In this document: piece after piece, positions 24,891 through 36,155 of the stretch
How positions within the stretch are numbered: position 1 is the first letter of the stretch
Layout: each line of letters begins with the position of its first letter
DNA from: Mycoplasma sp. 1654_15
Lineage (GTDB): Bacteria; Bacillota_I; Bacilli_A; Mycoplasmatales; Metamycoplasmataceae
Reading direction: 5' to 3'
NCBI RefSeq assembly: GCF_012516495.1
Contig: NZ_CP051214.1
Span: 124,001 to 188,000, forward strand
DNA length: 64,000 bases
Position numbers and translations under genes: made by a program
Notes under the pieces: generated by a model
Told to the model about the DNA's origin: nothing
Databases searched by the model: none
What the model saw: the letters and a program-made list of their open reading frames with translations, nothing else

Positions 24891-25679
24891 TTACATAATA
24901 GCACTAACATCTTCTTCATTAGCAAATTCAATATTTTCAGCTTTAGGAAATACAGCTATAGATATTAAAGCCCCAGGAGGTCCATACTGTGCATTAATAA
25001 TTTCTGGATTATAATTTGAACGAATTAAATACAATTTCTTTTGAGTTTTTACTAAATCAAAGTAAAACAAATTAGTTTGATTTAATCTCACATCTCCACT
25101 ATAATCACCACTTTCATCTACATAGTAAAACAAGTTATACTTTTTAAAAAAATCAGAATAATTTAAATTTGGAAAATTTATTTTTAAATAATCTTCTAAA
25201 GCAGGTTTAATTATTTTAGGATTTGTGTTTTTTAAATCTTTTTCAGATTTTAATACTATTTTTTTGTAAAAATCAACTGCTGTTGAATTTTCAAAATAAA
25301 TTCTGTTTTCCTCACGTTGTTTTTTTAATTTCTCTCTTTCTTCTGTGCGCAATTTATCATCTTTTATATCTTCAATTTTTGATTTTTCTTCATATTCCCT
25401 TCTTGATACTAGCCCCTTTTCGGGATCAAAATTTTCAAAATAAAAAGACTTTCTTGGCACTCAATAAAAATTGAAAAAATATTTTTCTCTATAGTATTTG
25501 TAATTGTTAACAAGATTTTCGTAAACATTATCTAAAAAAAATTTTACTTCAGGTTTATCTCTGTTCGAAATTTCTTTTTTTGGTGTTTTAGGATTTAGAA
25601 AATTTTCTTGACAAGAAATCAAAGAGAATATACCGACAGTAGCAACAAAAGGTAAAAATAAAAGTTTTATTTTTTTCAT
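24891..25679 (-). CDS. Lipoprotein L3 (protease-associated family)
   Basis: 262 aa, joined across TGA=Trp at 25458-25460. Signal with lipobox FSLISC (about residue 23). Family features: NYKYYREKYFFNFYWVPRKS, a charged helix rich in Glu/Lys/Arg (about 90-130), IIKPALEDYLKINFPNL, NLFYYVDESGDYSG and ALISIAVFPKAENIEF near the end. Closest in layout to the lipoprotein at 19777-20592. Function unknown. Confidence 0.8.
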
Positions 25680-26096
25680 ATCACCGCCTTTATAATTAAT
25701 TTATATTGACTAATTTGTAGTCTTAAAAAAATTGTTTTTTATATTTGATATATTTTAATTTTAACTAATTTTTCAAAATATTCATTAAATTAAAAAATCT
25801 TAAATATTTAATAACTAGTTCATTTTTTTGCTTTAATTATCAAAAAATAAAGCTTAATAAAAATTAATTTAAACTATGATTTTAAATTTTGTGGAAATAA
25901 AAATAAAATATTATAGTAAGTTCAATTCGCAACTTTTTAATTGCATAATGTTCTTTTTGCATTTTTATTAAATATGTTAATTATCATAATTTAATTAAAA
26001 AAATACGTTTTTATATTTATAAAAACGTATTTTTCACAATAAAATTATTTTTAAAAAAGAGCAAAAGTAATAAATTAAAATAAAAGTTTAAAAATA
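25680..26096. other. Gene-free AT-rich stretch, duplicated downstream of gene D
   Basis: No coding frame supported. Contains a strong hairpin at 25997-26036 (aaatacgttttta / taaaaacgtattt) ending the minus-strand GIY-YIG transcript. The 200 bases before 26100 resemble 35940-36150, the region after paralog gene D, showing that gene ends and flanks were duplicated together. Confidence 0.6.
25997..26036. terminator. Terminator after the GIY-YIG gene A/fragment
   Basis: aaaaaaatacgttttta / taaaaacgtattttt hairpin; a relative lies at 36061-36093. Confidence 0.8.
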
Positions 26097-26473
26097 TTAA
26101 TTAAAATGATTTTTTAGTTGTTTTATAGATTCACCATTTTTATTTTTAACATTTGCTAAAGCTCTGTTATATCAGAGAATTAATGTAGTTAAAGATTGTA
26201 TTATATTTTCTATTTTTTCACCTACAAATTTTACATCCTCAGTTAATTCATACTCTTTGTCAGAAATACCATATTTTATTCTAATTTTTGGTAGTTCAGG
26301 TCAATGTTTCTTCTTAGCTTCACTTTCACCTTCTATGCTTTTAATGCCTCTGATGTATGAACCCTTTTTGACTATTATAGTTTCAGAATCATGTATATAT
26401 AAATATATTTTTTTATCCAAATAAGAATGATTTTTTAAATTAGAATAGTCAAAAATTCATTCTGAAGTTTTAC
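26097..26473 (-). pseudogene. Extra C-terminal DUF4357/RAMA-like module, out of frame after gene A
   Basis: Open frame of about 125 residues with no start codon, ending TAA 26097-26099. It is homologous to the C-terminus of gene D (WIFDYSNLKN, IYLYIHDSETIIVKKGSYIR, KYGISDKEYELTEDVKF, IIQSLTTLILWYNRALANVK). It follows gene A directly but in the -1 frame relative to it. In gene G the equivalent second module is in frame, so this may be expressed by frameshifting or after slippage in the A7 run at the join, or it may be decayed. Confidence 0.65.
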
Positions 26474-27553
26474 TTATATTTTTTTATCTGATTTTTTAGA
26501 TAATCATCAATTTTTAACTAAATCAGAAAGATAAATTCCATTTTCATCCGTAATTAATTTGTAGTCTTCTTCAAAAACAAAGTCTCAATAAGGATTTGAA
26601 GCAGCAATAGACTTATAACAAGTAAGTTTCATTAAAATTTTTTCTAATGAATTTCTATTTCTGTTAAATGTCAAAACTATGTCTTTTGATAATACTTCCA
26701 TACTGTCGGATTTTAAAAACTCTAATCTAAATTTAGTTACACTATTTTGTAAATCTAAAGGTAAATTTTTAAATTCTTCGCTTTTTATACTTCAAATATA
26801 AGAATCTTTTTTAATTGTTATATTTTGTGAATCTTTTATAAAGAAAAATATTTTTTTAGATGAGTCAGGATATTTAAAAGTTAATGTTAAATTATTATTC
26901 GCATCAAAAAAATCTTTTATTAAACCTTTAGTAAAGTTAAAATTTGGTAATTTTTCATTTCGTTTTTCAGTCTCTGACAGTTTTTCATTAAATAGAGTTT
27001 TGAATTTTTTACTTTCTTTTATAAAATCTAATAAAAAGATTTTTCTAGACGCAAATAGAATTAATTCGAAAATTTCCTTAGCGTCCTTTTTTGCACTTTC
27101 ACTTAAATTAGTTTCGTTATTTGTTAGTTTGTTATCAGGTTGTATCTTATTATTTTGAAATTCTCAAATGAATTTATTTTCTAAAAGTAAAAGTAGGTCA
27201 GTAGAAGCATATGGGTTCTGAATACCAAAAATTCATATTTTTTTTATTTCTTCTTTTTTAAAGTGATCTTGAATTCTATTTAAAATTTCTCTACTTTGAC
27301 CTATATAAACTCCAGAATTTGAAATTCATATATAAATAGCAATTTTATTATTTAATCATTCTTGGAAATCACCTATTCTCTTTTTGTCTTCTTCTCTAAT
27401 TTTTCCCTTTGTTAAACCAAAATATAGTTTTATTTCATCATCAGATAAATAGGAATAAAACAAAGTGGTTTCTGCTTTTTTTAATTTAAATTGTACAAAT
27501 TCGCCATATTCTTTTTCAGAACTGTAAGTTAAGTTATTTATTTTTGTGATCAT
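26474..27553 (-). CDS. GIY-YIG nuclease-like protein A
   Basis: 359 aa with several TGA=Trp codons. Residues 1-65 form an N-terminal domain. The next about 90 residues are GIY-YIG-like: AIYIWISNSGVYIGQSREILNRIQDH carries Y-YIG-R-H, and the metal-binding Glu is in LLLLENKF. After a charged linker, the C-terminal part (TFKYPDSSKKIFFFIKDSQN-ITIKKDSYIWSIKS ... LSKDIVLTFNR ... SNPYWDF ... DENGIYLSDL) follows the DUF4357/RAMA pattern (KKGS, then NG-W, then dG-L). The pattern suggests a DNA endonuclease with a DNA-reading tail; this is inference. Nearly identical to gene E. GAGGAAATT precedes ATG; a T17 tract lies 57 bases upstream. Confidence 0.75.
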
Positions 27554-27610
27554 AATTTCCTCGTCTTGAATACATTTTTAAGATAATACTATAAACAATA
27601 TAATTAGAAC

Positions 27611-27627
27611 AAAAAAAAAAAAAAAAA
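27611..27627 (-). promoter_or_regulatory. T17 tract in the promoter of gene A
   Basis: Seventeen A on the plus strand (T17 towards gene A), preceded on the minus strand by TTGCTTG and followed by a TATATT/TATAGT -10-like region. Length changes here would alter -35/-10 spacing. Confidence 0.55.
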
Positions 27628-27638
27628 CAAGCAAATTG

Positions 27639-27685
27639 TGAGCAGATCCCCTTTTCTTAAGAAAATAGAAAAGGGGATCTGCTCA
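27639..27685. repeat. 47-bp palindromic element 1
   Basis: Arms TGAGCAGATCCCCTTTTCT and its reverse complement around a short A-rich centre; same sequence as the left end of the IS3-type element in the window. Lies 11 bases upstream of the T-tract of gene A and after the end of gene B. Confidence 0.85.
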
Positions 27686-27715
27686 TTTGTGGTTTTTGAT
27701 TACCAAATTTATTTT

Positions 27716-28926
27716 TTAATTTTCTTTAAAATAATCTCTTAAAGTTTTATTATCGTTTTTTATTTTTAAATCACCATTGCTCACAAAATATGATAAAAAT
27801 GCCATTAAAATTTTATTAACAGAGCAATTAATAATTTCCACATCTTCTTGTATTTGCTGATATTTTTGAGAGTATGTTAGATATTTTTCAATATTTTAGC
27901 TCTTTTAAAAACGTCTTCTTTAGTGCGCAGTCAATTTCTATTATTAAGCAAATGGTTACCAGGGCGTATAATATAACTTCCTTTTTTAACAATTATTGTG
28001 TTGTTATCATTACTTTTAAATTCTTTTATAAAAATTTCAATTGGATATTTAGATTCATAAGTTAAAGTAATACCTTGATTTAATTTAAAAAATTCAAGAT
28101 TTCAATCTTTTATGTTTGTATAAGTATTGTTGGGTTTTTTCAAAGGAAAAGGAAAAATCTCGTTATTTTGCGTAGTTATATTTTTTTTAGAAGTGTTTTG
28201 AATAGTTGCTTCGTATCTTTCATCATATGTTTGTTTATTCTCAACATCATTAATTAATTCTTTGTTATTTGTTGCTGTGCCAAAATTATTTGAATTTTCA
28301 TTTTTTATTTCTTGTACTTGTACATTTTTAATATAAGAATTTTGTGATTTTTTTGTTTTTTTAAAGGGAAATAAATTAAAAGAACAGTAAATTGTTTCAC
28401 AAATATTTATAAATTTTCTTAGTTCTTCTTCCTGTTCTTCATTTAAGCGGGTAGAATCTCCGCTCTTTTTATTTTCTAAATCTTTCTCTAATTCATACTG
28501 ATCAATTAATTGACTTTCGACAAATTTAAATGAATCATTATATGAACCACCACGTTTTTGGTCAAAAGTAAAAATAAATATTTTTTGAATATCATCTGAT
28601 CATTCTTTTGTTTTAGTATGATTATTAAATCTGTCTATATAATCTCCTTGACCTATATATTTTTTACCATTTTTTAAAATATATATGTAAACACCTTTTC
28701 AATTTAATTGATGGTTATTTTTTATAAATGTATTTTTTTCTTTAAATTCTTCAGATCTTATGTAATCAGACCCAAATTTTTCAATATTAAAATAATAACA
28801 AACAATACTTTTAGAATTTAATCCGCTAATTTCGCTACTTTTAGTGTCTAAGTATAAAATTTCGTTATTTTTGTTGAACGAAATATTTGTATTTTTTAGA
28901 GTTATATTATTATATGCTCAAAACAT
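27716..28926 (-). pseudogene. GIY-YIG nuclease-like protein B, frameshifted near the end
   Basis: From ATG 28926 the frame runs 349 codons to TAA 27877-27879. One missing base near 27890 (ATATT-GAAAAA where genes G and H-fragment have ATATTAGAGAAA) causes this; restoring it gives about 403 residues ending at 27716. GIY-YIG motif GVYIYILKNGKKYIGQGDYIDRF with His in NNHTK and Glu in FVESQLI. The C-terminal module (GITLTYESKYPIEIFIKEFK, NTIIVKKGSYI, EDVEIINCSVNKI, NGDLKIKNDNKTL) is the DUF4357/RAMA-like pattern. The break removes the conserved last 50 residues. A T15 tract lies 45 bases upstream of the ATG. Confidence 0.75.
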
Positions 28927-28970
28927 AACTTACTTTCTTTGTAGAATAGAATATGATTTTAAATTTTCCC

Positions 28971-28985
28971 AAAAAAAAAAAAAAA
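28971..28985 (-). promoter_or_regulatory. T15 tract in the promoter of gene B
   Basis: On the minus strand: ACTTG, T15, GGGAAAATTTAAAATC. The same flanks surround a T9 tract upstream of gene H (45013-45021). Confidence 0.6.
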
Positions 28986-29010
28986 CAAGTAAAACGAATC
29001 GATAAGAAGA

Positions 29011-29039
29011 AAAAACCACTGAAAAATCAGTAGTTTTTA
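29011..29039. terminator. Terminator after gene C
   Basis: aaaaaccactga / tcagtagttttt imperfect hairpin 13 bases after the stop on the minus strand. Confidence 0.6.
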
Positions 29040-29051
29040 CGATTATTATTT

Positions 29052-30155
29052 CTATTTGTTTTCTTTAAATTCTTCAAAATATTTATATATTCAATGATTT
29101 GTTTCTTTTATTTTGAGAGCTCCATCTGCTCAATAACTTCCATTAAAAGCTCTAACTATATTTGTTATTTTAGTATTATTGATTATTAAATCTTGTTCTA
29201 AAATACCTTCTTCTTTTGGTAAGAATTGTTTTCTTCAATTTTTAGTTTCTTTATTTGCGGTTTTTGATTCAGGGAAAATAAAAGAACCTTTTTTTACTAT
29301 AAAGGTGTTATTTGTATTATTTTCGAAATGTTCAATAAAAATTTCTACAGATTTACCTTTTGTTTTTAGTAATAAGGTAATTTTGTTATTTACTCTGAAA
29401 AAATTTTCAAGCCATTCATTTATTGTACTTAAATCTTTAATTTTGTTTTTTGGTTGTTGAATTTCTACAGAAAAATTATTATTTGAAATAGTTAAGTTTT
29501 CTTTATTATTTTGAGAAAAGTCTTCGTTTTTTGTTCTTTTACTTTTATTTATACTTTTTCGATCAATTAAATCTAAGTTGAAAAATTTAAAAGTACGCTT
29601 TGCTTCTTCTACTAATTTCTTGCAGTATACTTCTGCGTTTGGGTTTAAAGTTTGTTTTACACATTCCTTATTGTGAGTATTTGCTAATCCAACTTCATCA
29701 ATTAATGCTCATTCTATATATTTAGTATATTTTTTATCTCACTTTTCTTGTTTTTGTTTTTTGGTAATGATAAATACTTTATCAATATTTTCTAGTCGAG
29801 GAACACTTCCTCTTGTATGTTCAGAATATCTATGATAATACTTACCTTCTCCTATATAAGGGATGCCATTGGAATAATAAATATATATACCTGTTTTATA
29901 TTGATTAGAATCAAAGTGAGCATCATTTTTGAAAATTTTAGGTCCGTAATTATCTTGATATTCTTTAGAAGTTAGAAAAAAATCTTCTATTAATTCTTTA
30001 CTATTTAAGTAATAAAATTCTAATTCTCATTTGAAATCTTCTGATTCTGCAGTTGTTAATGGGTGTTCTGAAGAAAATTTTAAAAACATTAAATCATTTT
30101 TTTTATTAAATAAAATTCTTGTTTTACCGAATATAGATTTTAATTTGCTATTCAT
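29052..30155 (-). CDS. GIY-YIG nuclease-like protein C
   Basis: 367 aa, intact, ending TAG 29052-29054. GIY-YIG region: TGIYIYYSNGIPYIGEGKYY, then HRYSEH gives the Arg and His, and YIEWALIDEV the Glu. The linker is rich in Asn/Lys/Ser; the C-terminal module reads KITLLLKTKGKSVEIFIEHF, NTFIVKKGSFIF, LEQDLIINNTKITNIVRAFNG, YWADGALKIKE, again DUF4357/RAMA-like. One of the two most divergent family members. No good ribosome-binding site; a T17 tract ends 17 bases before the ATG. Expected to act on DNA in the cytoplasm; target unknown. Confidence 0.75.
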
Positions 30156-30171
30156 AATAATAAATTAAAGC

Positions 30172-30188
30172 AAAAAAAAAAAAAAAAA
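30172..30188 (-). promoter_or_regulatory. T17 tract upstream of gene C
   Basis: CTTGC, T17, GCTTTAATTTATTATT then ATG. The IS copy 1 left end starts 9 bases further upstream. Confidence 0.5.
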
Positions 30189-30197
30189 GCAAGAAAA

Positions 30198-31745
30198 TAA
30201 GCAGATCCCCTTTTCTTAAGAAAATAGAAAAGGGGATTTTTTATGAAATATTCATTAGAATTTAAATTAGAATGTGTAAAAAAATACAAAAAAGGAATTG
30301 AAATTAAAAAGCCTGATTTTGCTAATACAAGTCAGAAAAATTTTTTACATCAAGTAAATTTTTGAGAAAAAATTTATGACAAATTAGGAGTTGAAGGACT
30401 TAAGAAAAAACCACGAAATAAAGAATGGACTATAGAAGAAAGATTAAACATAGTTAAAAGATTTTTAGCTGGTGAACCAATTGTTAAAATTTCACTTGAA
30501 AATAATCTTAATCCAAGTCAAATATCTTTTTGAACGAAAAAATATTTAGAATCGGGAATTAGTGGTTTAGAATTAAACAAAGGAAGACCAATAATGAAAT
30601 CTAAAATTATTAATGATAAACGTTCAAAAGTTTCAAAAAATTTAAATAGTAAAGATCAATCTAATTCTCTAACATCTGTATATGAAGAACTCAAACTTCT
30701 TAAAGAAGAACTCAAGCATTTAAAAAAAGAGACAAAAAACTTGGAAAAAGAAAATAAACTTTTAAAAAAGGAAAATGAAGTACTAAAAAAAGTGAAAAGC
30801 CTTGGTAGAGATCTTTGACTCAAATCAACCAAGGCAAGAAAAATAAAAAATTTATAATAGAGTAAAAGCTGACAAAAGTCTTCGCTTAACTCAAGTATTA
30901 AAAGAGTTTTCTATTCCTATATCTACTTTTTATTATGAACTCAAAAAGAGAAGATTTTGACAAGAAAAATGAAGAAATTATAAGCCAAATGAAGCTTATT
31001 TTTGATGAAAATAAAGCAAGATATGGAAAAAGAAGAATAAAAGCTGAACTTAATAATAGAGGCTATAAAATTGGACTTAAAAAGTTCGCAGATTAATGGA
31101 AAAATTCGATCTCAAAGCAATTTGTCCTAGAAGAAAATACAAATCTTACAAAGGAACTGTTGGCAAAATTGCAGACAACATTTTAAATAGAAATTTTGTC
31201 GCAACTCAACCAAATCAAAAATGAACTACAGATGTAACTGAATTTAGCGGATCATTTGGAAAAGCATATTTATCACCAATTTTAGATATGTTTAATGGTG
31301 AAGTTATTGCTTGAGATTTGTCTACAAGTGCTAACATCCAACAAATTAGAAAAATGCTTCAAAAAGCTTTTTCCAAACACAAAAATCTTGAAGGTTTAAT
31401 TTTTCACAGTGATCAAGGTTGACAGTATCAACATAGACAATTTTCAGAAAAATTAAAACAAAAGGAATAATTCAGTCTATGTCTCGAAAAGGAAATTGTT
31501 TAGATAATAGCGTTATTGAATCGTTTTTGGAACATTAAAAGAGAATGTTTTTATGGTCGCGAAAAGAATTTTTAACTTTTAAACAACTTCACAAAGCAAT
31601 TGCAAATTATATTTATTATTACAATCACAAACGAATTAAAGACAAAATAAAATGAATGTCTCCCATTAAATTTAGGGAAACATTCATTTCAAATTATAAT
31701 TAATTAAAACACTCAAAAATTTTAGAAGAAAAGGGTACCACCTCA
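30198..31745 (+). mobile_element. IS3-family (IS150-type) insertion sequence, copy 1, decayed
   Basis: About 1548 bases. Left end TAAGCAGATCCCCTTTTCTT and right end, read inward, TGAGGTGGTACCCTTTTCTT are imperfect terminal repeats starting T(G/A)A as in IS3 elements. The left end also folds into a hairpin (30200-30239) just before the transposase start, which would block read-in transcription. It encodes OrfA (helix-turn-helix + coiled coil) and an OrfB DDE integrase broken by indels. About 93-95% alike to copy 2 by eye. Confidence 0.85.
30243..31702 (+). pseudogene. IS copy 1 transposase (OrfA + broken OrfB)
   Basis: OrfA starts ATG 30243 (MKYSLEFKLECVKKYKKG, an HTH of the IS3/IS150 type; leucine-zipper-like LLKEELKHLKK) and stops at 30843-30845 after a one-base insertion in an A-run (A7 where copy 2 has A6). 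Downstream, in other frames, lie HTH_21-like TQVLKEFSIPISTFYY and the rve catalytic core: TTDVTEF, FHSDQGW and DNSVIESF give the D-D-E triad. Several indels separate these pieces, so no active transposase is expected. Confidence 0.8.
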
Positions 31746-31818
31746 AAAAAACGAAAACAAAAATGCAGAAAAATGAAGAGAGAAAGAAGAAAAAACAAAA
31801 GAAAAACGAAAACAATAT

Positions 31819-31888
31819 AGAGCAGACCCCCTTTTCTTAGAAAAATAGAAAAGGGGATTTTTTATGAAATATTCATTAGAATTTAAAT
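31819..31888 (+). mobile_element. Truncated IS left end (third copy remnant)
   Basis: About 70 bases identical or nearly so to the left end of the IS elements, including the hairpin and the first codons ATGAAATATTCATTAGAATT. It then breaks off into a lipoprotein pseudogene on the opposite strand. Confidence 0.75.
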
Positions 31889-32541
31889 TATCAAATTCTT
31901 TTTTGTTTTCGAGAATAAAATGAGATTGTCTATTATGTTTAAAAAAAATTCTCAAACTTTAATATATTTGCATCTTGTATTTTTTGTTCTGATTCAGATA
32001 GTGATCTTCAGCGCATATCATCTTTTAAGTCCTGATCTGGTTTATCTAAAAGTTTAAGCATTTCTCTATGAAGTCAATATGAATTCATAAAATACTTTTT
32101 CTGATATTCTTTAAAATTTTTATTAATATTTTTTAAAATTTTATTTTCAAAAAATTCTTTTTTCTCTTGTGAGATTATTCTTTTTCTTGAAGTAATTTAT
32201 TCCTTGATCAAAATTTAGTCCTTCAAATGGATTTTTATTTTCCTCATCTGTATCTGTAATATTTGTTATATTATCATCTTGTTTTATAGCGCTATTATTA
32301 GTTGAATCATCTGACTTTGGTCGGGAAAGATTTGTAGCATCAGATAATGTATTTTCTAGATTAGAAGTGAGAATGTCAGAAGAGTCCATTTTGTCTTTAT
32401 TAGCAAATTTATTAGATTTAATTTTATTTGTAGCATTAAAGTCACACGCTATTGTTAAAACACTTATAGAGGGGATTGAAAATATTAAGCCCAAAATCTT
32501 TATAGAATATAAATTTATTTTTTCTTATTTTTCAAATTAAT
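31889..32541 (-). pseudogene. Lipoprotein remnant truncated by an IS end
   Basis: Homologous to the next lipoprotein upstream (32606-33538). A likely TTG/ATG-less start near 32541 (KNKKK) needs a frameshift to reach INLYSIKILGLIFSIPSISV and a lipobox-like LTIAC. The middle is Asp/Asn/Ser-rich, and a second frameshift near 32150 leads to FKEYQKKYFMNSYWLHREM. The 3' end stops at the IS remnant at 31888. Non-functional. Confidence 0.65.
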
Positions 32542-32605
32542 CTCCCTTTATAGTTTTTATAAACTTTCTTCAAATTTGAAGCAAATTTAATCTTAAAAAT
32601 AAAAA

Positions 32606-33538
32606 TTATACTTGAACTGATTCTATAACTTTACCAATATCAGAACTTTTAAAAAATGAAACATTTTCAGATTTTTTTAAAGCTATAATACTAATTTGTG
32701 CTCCATGATATCAAAGTCTTGCTGGAATTTCATCAGGTCGTTGCGGCACTACAAAATATAATTTTTTAGACTTGATTGAATCAAAGTATCATCAACCTAT
32801 ATCTTGTTTTCGTAGATAATCTGAATAAATAACACTATTACCAGCAAAATAATAAAAATTATATTCATTTAATACTTGTTCTATGTTTTTGTTAGAAAAA
32901 AACTTATTTAAATAATCTTGAAAAATAGGTTTTAAAATACTTGTATTTAGGTTGTCAAATTCTTCTTTTGTTTTAAGAATATAATTAGTAGGTTTATTGG
33001 AAGTAAAAAAATTTTTAAATTTTTCTTTATTTTCTTTTCTAATTTTTTTTTCATTTTCAGAAAGTTGTGAATCATCTAAATAACTAAAAAAATCATTTGA
33101 AAACTTTTTATCAAATTCATCAATATATTGAAGCGTATTCTCATTAAGTAAATATGTATGCATAAAATATTTTTGTTGATATTCTTCAAAATTATCATTC
33201 ACTTTTTTGAGTATTACATTATTAAAAAAGTCATCTTTAACTTTTCTTTTTGCTTCTCTTAACTTGCTATCAAATTCATCATTTGATTCAGATGTATGAT
33301 TATTTAGGTTGTTATCAATTTTTGTGTCTTTGCTTGTAATAGTTGAATCAATATCTATTTTATTTGAAGGATTTAAAAAATCAGATGATCCTATTTTTTG
33401 CCTACTTAAAAATTTTCTGTTATTCATTTTAATTGCTTGATTTCCTTCACATGACAACATTAAAAAAGAAGTAATAGGAACTAAAATAATTGAGGCGAAA
33501 ATTCCTAAAAAAGATGAAATATTTTTTCTATTTTTCAT
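32606..33538 (-). CDS. Lipoprotein downstream of S8 protease 2
   Basis: 310 aa, reading TGA as Trp at 32792-32794. Lipobox FLMLSC (about residue 30), then a disordered Ser/Asn/Asp stretch, then family features: NFEEYQQKYFMHTYL, ILKPIFQDYLNKFFS, NFYYFAGN, WWYFDSIKSKKLYF and the C-terminal GAQISIIALKKSENVSFF. Starts 1 base after the protease 2 stop, so it is co-translated. Function unknown; expected partner of the protease. Confidence 0.8.
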
Positions 33539-33539
33539 A

Positions 33540-35534
33540 TTAATTTTCCTTTGTTATTGTGTGTGTTACGGCAATTGAATCATCTATTGAATTGTTAAAT
33601 AAAGTTGTTTTATATTTTTTTACTACATATCTATACAATCCGAAGTCCCTGGTTTTAAATTTAATTAATTCAACATTACTTCTTATACTCTGAGAAGAAA
33701 ATACTGATTCTCATCCCCCTTTATCGTTAATTTTTTCTAAAACTAAATCATAATCAGAGAATAAACTATGTTGTTGTCTACTGTTTGTTTCTTCTCGTTG
33801 CAATCTATTTTCATTTATATGTTGATTTTTTCACTCTTTTAGCTTTAGTTCATAATCGATTCCCTGTGCAGTTTGTTTTGCGAGTGCTCATGTTGGGAAA
33901 AGTCATTCTCATCAACTTGGATGTTGTAACTCTGGTTTATCTTCTTTTTCTTTTAGTAATCCAGCGTTAAACATTCAACTAAGTGCTATATTTAATTGTT
34001 GACCAGGATTTAAAGCTAAAATTTTACTTGTGTATATAATTGCTTCATTATCATTTTTAGAAACTGACATTGTGTGAATGTTTTCAGCAGCTTCTATCAT
34101 TTTTTCGAAATCAATCAATCCTGCTCCATAAGTTTTATCAAAACCATTACTTTTTTTATTTACAATTTTATATTTAGGTAAATGTGCTGAAGAAGCTAAA
34201 ATAGACATTGCAATTGGCACTCTATAAGTATCGTTATTTAAATATTTGAATTTTTTAAAAATATTAGATATAGCACCAGTAACCACTGGAGCAGCATAAC
34301 TAGTACCTAATATAGTTTCGGAATTTTGTAAAATTATTTCTCCAGGAGCTACCACTAAAGGTTTAGGTAAATCTAAATGATTTGGTTCCAAATCTCTATT
34401 AGAAAAATATGAAATATCAAAATCATCATTTACATTTTGTCTATATTTTGTGGAACCCACAGAAATTGCATTATATGCTAATTGTTTTTTATCTATTCAT
34501 TTACTATCTTTGTCTGGATTATCATAACCATTACCAGCAGCAAAAACATTTACTACACCATATTTTCTGGAAATATAATCTATAAAGAAGCTTTCATCAT
34601 TATAATTTATAGGATTTATAGAGGCAGATCCATAACTGTGATTTATTACTCTTACTTCATTTTCTAACACCAATCATTCAATAGCATTTTGCCAAGAAGA
34701 ATTATCAATAAAATTAGAAAAATAAATTTGACTATTCTGATTTATTCCATTTTTTCCAGAAGCAATTATAGACACATCAGTTCCATGATGCTCACTTGTA
34801 TTTTCGGGTCCAAATAGTTTTATTTGAGATGAATTTTTAAATTTATATTTATTAGATAAAGTAGAAGATCCTACTTCTAAAATCCCTACTTTAGAACTAG
34901 GATACAAATTATTTAGTTCTATGTTTCTGTAGAAATTTAAATTTATTTGTTTCAAAAGTAAATCACTATTTACATCGGAAAAATTATTATTTTTATAATC
35001 ATTAACTCATAAACTAAGTTTTGAATTTGGATGGTTTTTTGAATGTAAACTATTATTTTTGGAAAGAACTTTTTTATAAAAAACAATTCTTTTTACAAAA
35101 TCTAGTGATTCAACATATTCAATAAATTCTTTGGATTTTTCTAAATTATTAAAGTAAAACCAAACAATAGGGAGTAATTTACTGGTTTTGACTTTTCATT
35201 TTATGTTTTTAATTTTGAAGCCATTTTTTATTTTATTTAAAAGTGAATCTATTCTTTCTTCTAGATTGCCTTTTTCTTTAAAAACATCCAAATAGATTTT
35301 CAATTCGATATTATCAGAGACTACTTCTGATGAATTTTTTACATTAATAGATTTGGGTGTAGGAATGTTTCATTCATTAACTACAAATTTTTTACTAGCA
35401 AAATTTATTGTTGCTAATTTTTCATTATTAATTAAGTATTTACTTTGATTAAATGAAAAAATAGGTAAAAAAACCAACGAAGTTATTGTACCTATCGCAA
35501 ATGAAAGTTTAAAAAATTTTTTAATTTTGGTCAT
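33540..35534 (-). CDS. S8 (subtilisin-like) surface protease 2
   Basis: 664 aa with an N-terminal signal/anchor (residues 1-28). Propeptide-like domain (LKIYLDVFKEKGNLEERI). Catalytic domain: His in HHGTDVSIIASGKNG (H250), FAAGNGYDN, and Ser in LGTSYAAPVVTG (S412). As in the other copies, the catalytic-Asp strand reads VGILEVG with Glu220. It lacks the Ser-rich linker of protease 1. The C-terminal domain ends RYVVKKYKTTLFNNS, the same tail seen in the three protease stubs. First gene of a two-gene operon with a lipoprotein. Confidence 0.85.
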
Positions 35535-35829
35535 ATAATTCTCCTATTCTTGAATTTTTATTAAGAAAAACAAAATATATAAAGAAAATTAAATTTTGAA
35601 ATAAATATTCAATTATTTTAAACAAGATGTATATGGATTTTTTTCTTATTTTGTCTTCTTTTTTAGATTTGTTTATGTTATTTTTTTTTAATTCTTGTTT
35701 TGATTCTATCATTTTTTTAAAATATTTAATTAAATTTAAAAAAATAAATAAGATAAATAATTTTTAAGTGTTATTATTCTTTGAATTTAGATTAGTAAAG
35801 TTTTTTCATAAAAAATAAAATCACACATT

Positions 35830-35876
35830 TGAGCAGATCCACTTTTCTTAGAAAAATAGAAAAGGGGATCTGCTCA
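35830..35876. repeat. 47-bp palindromic element 2
   Basis: TGAGCAGATCCACTTTTCT and GGGGATCTGCTCA arms; one arm has a single mismatch (CCAC). Same family as the IS left end. Confidence 0.8.
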
Positions 35877-36060
35877 CTGCTCCAACTATTCATCTTAATT
35901 ATAAAAAATTAAAGTTTAAAAAAATTACATTAAAAAATTATTTTAAATTTAATGAAAATGAAAAATAAAACATAATAAGTTAAATTTACAATTTGTTTCA
36001 TTGAATAACGTATTTTCTGTAATTTTTAACTTAAAAACAACAGTTACAACAATTTAATTT

Positions 36061-36093
36061 AAAAAAATACGTTTTTTAAAAAACGTATTTTTT
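36061..36093. terminator. Terminator after gene D
   Basis: aaaaaatacgtttttt / aaaaaacgtatttttt hairpin, related to 25997-26036. Confidence 0.8.
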
Positions 36094-36155
36094 AATAATA
36101 AAATGCTATTTAGAAAAATTAAAACTAATAAATTAAAATAAAAGTTTTAAAAATA

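Larger units (their letters stand above)
35535..36155. other. Gene-free AT-rich stretch with palindromic element and terminator
   Basis: About 620 bases. Holds the promoter region of protease 2, palindromic element 2 (35830-35876) and a hairpin terminator (36061-36093) for gene D. The part after 35900 is related to 25880-26096. No supported gene. Confidence 0.6.
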
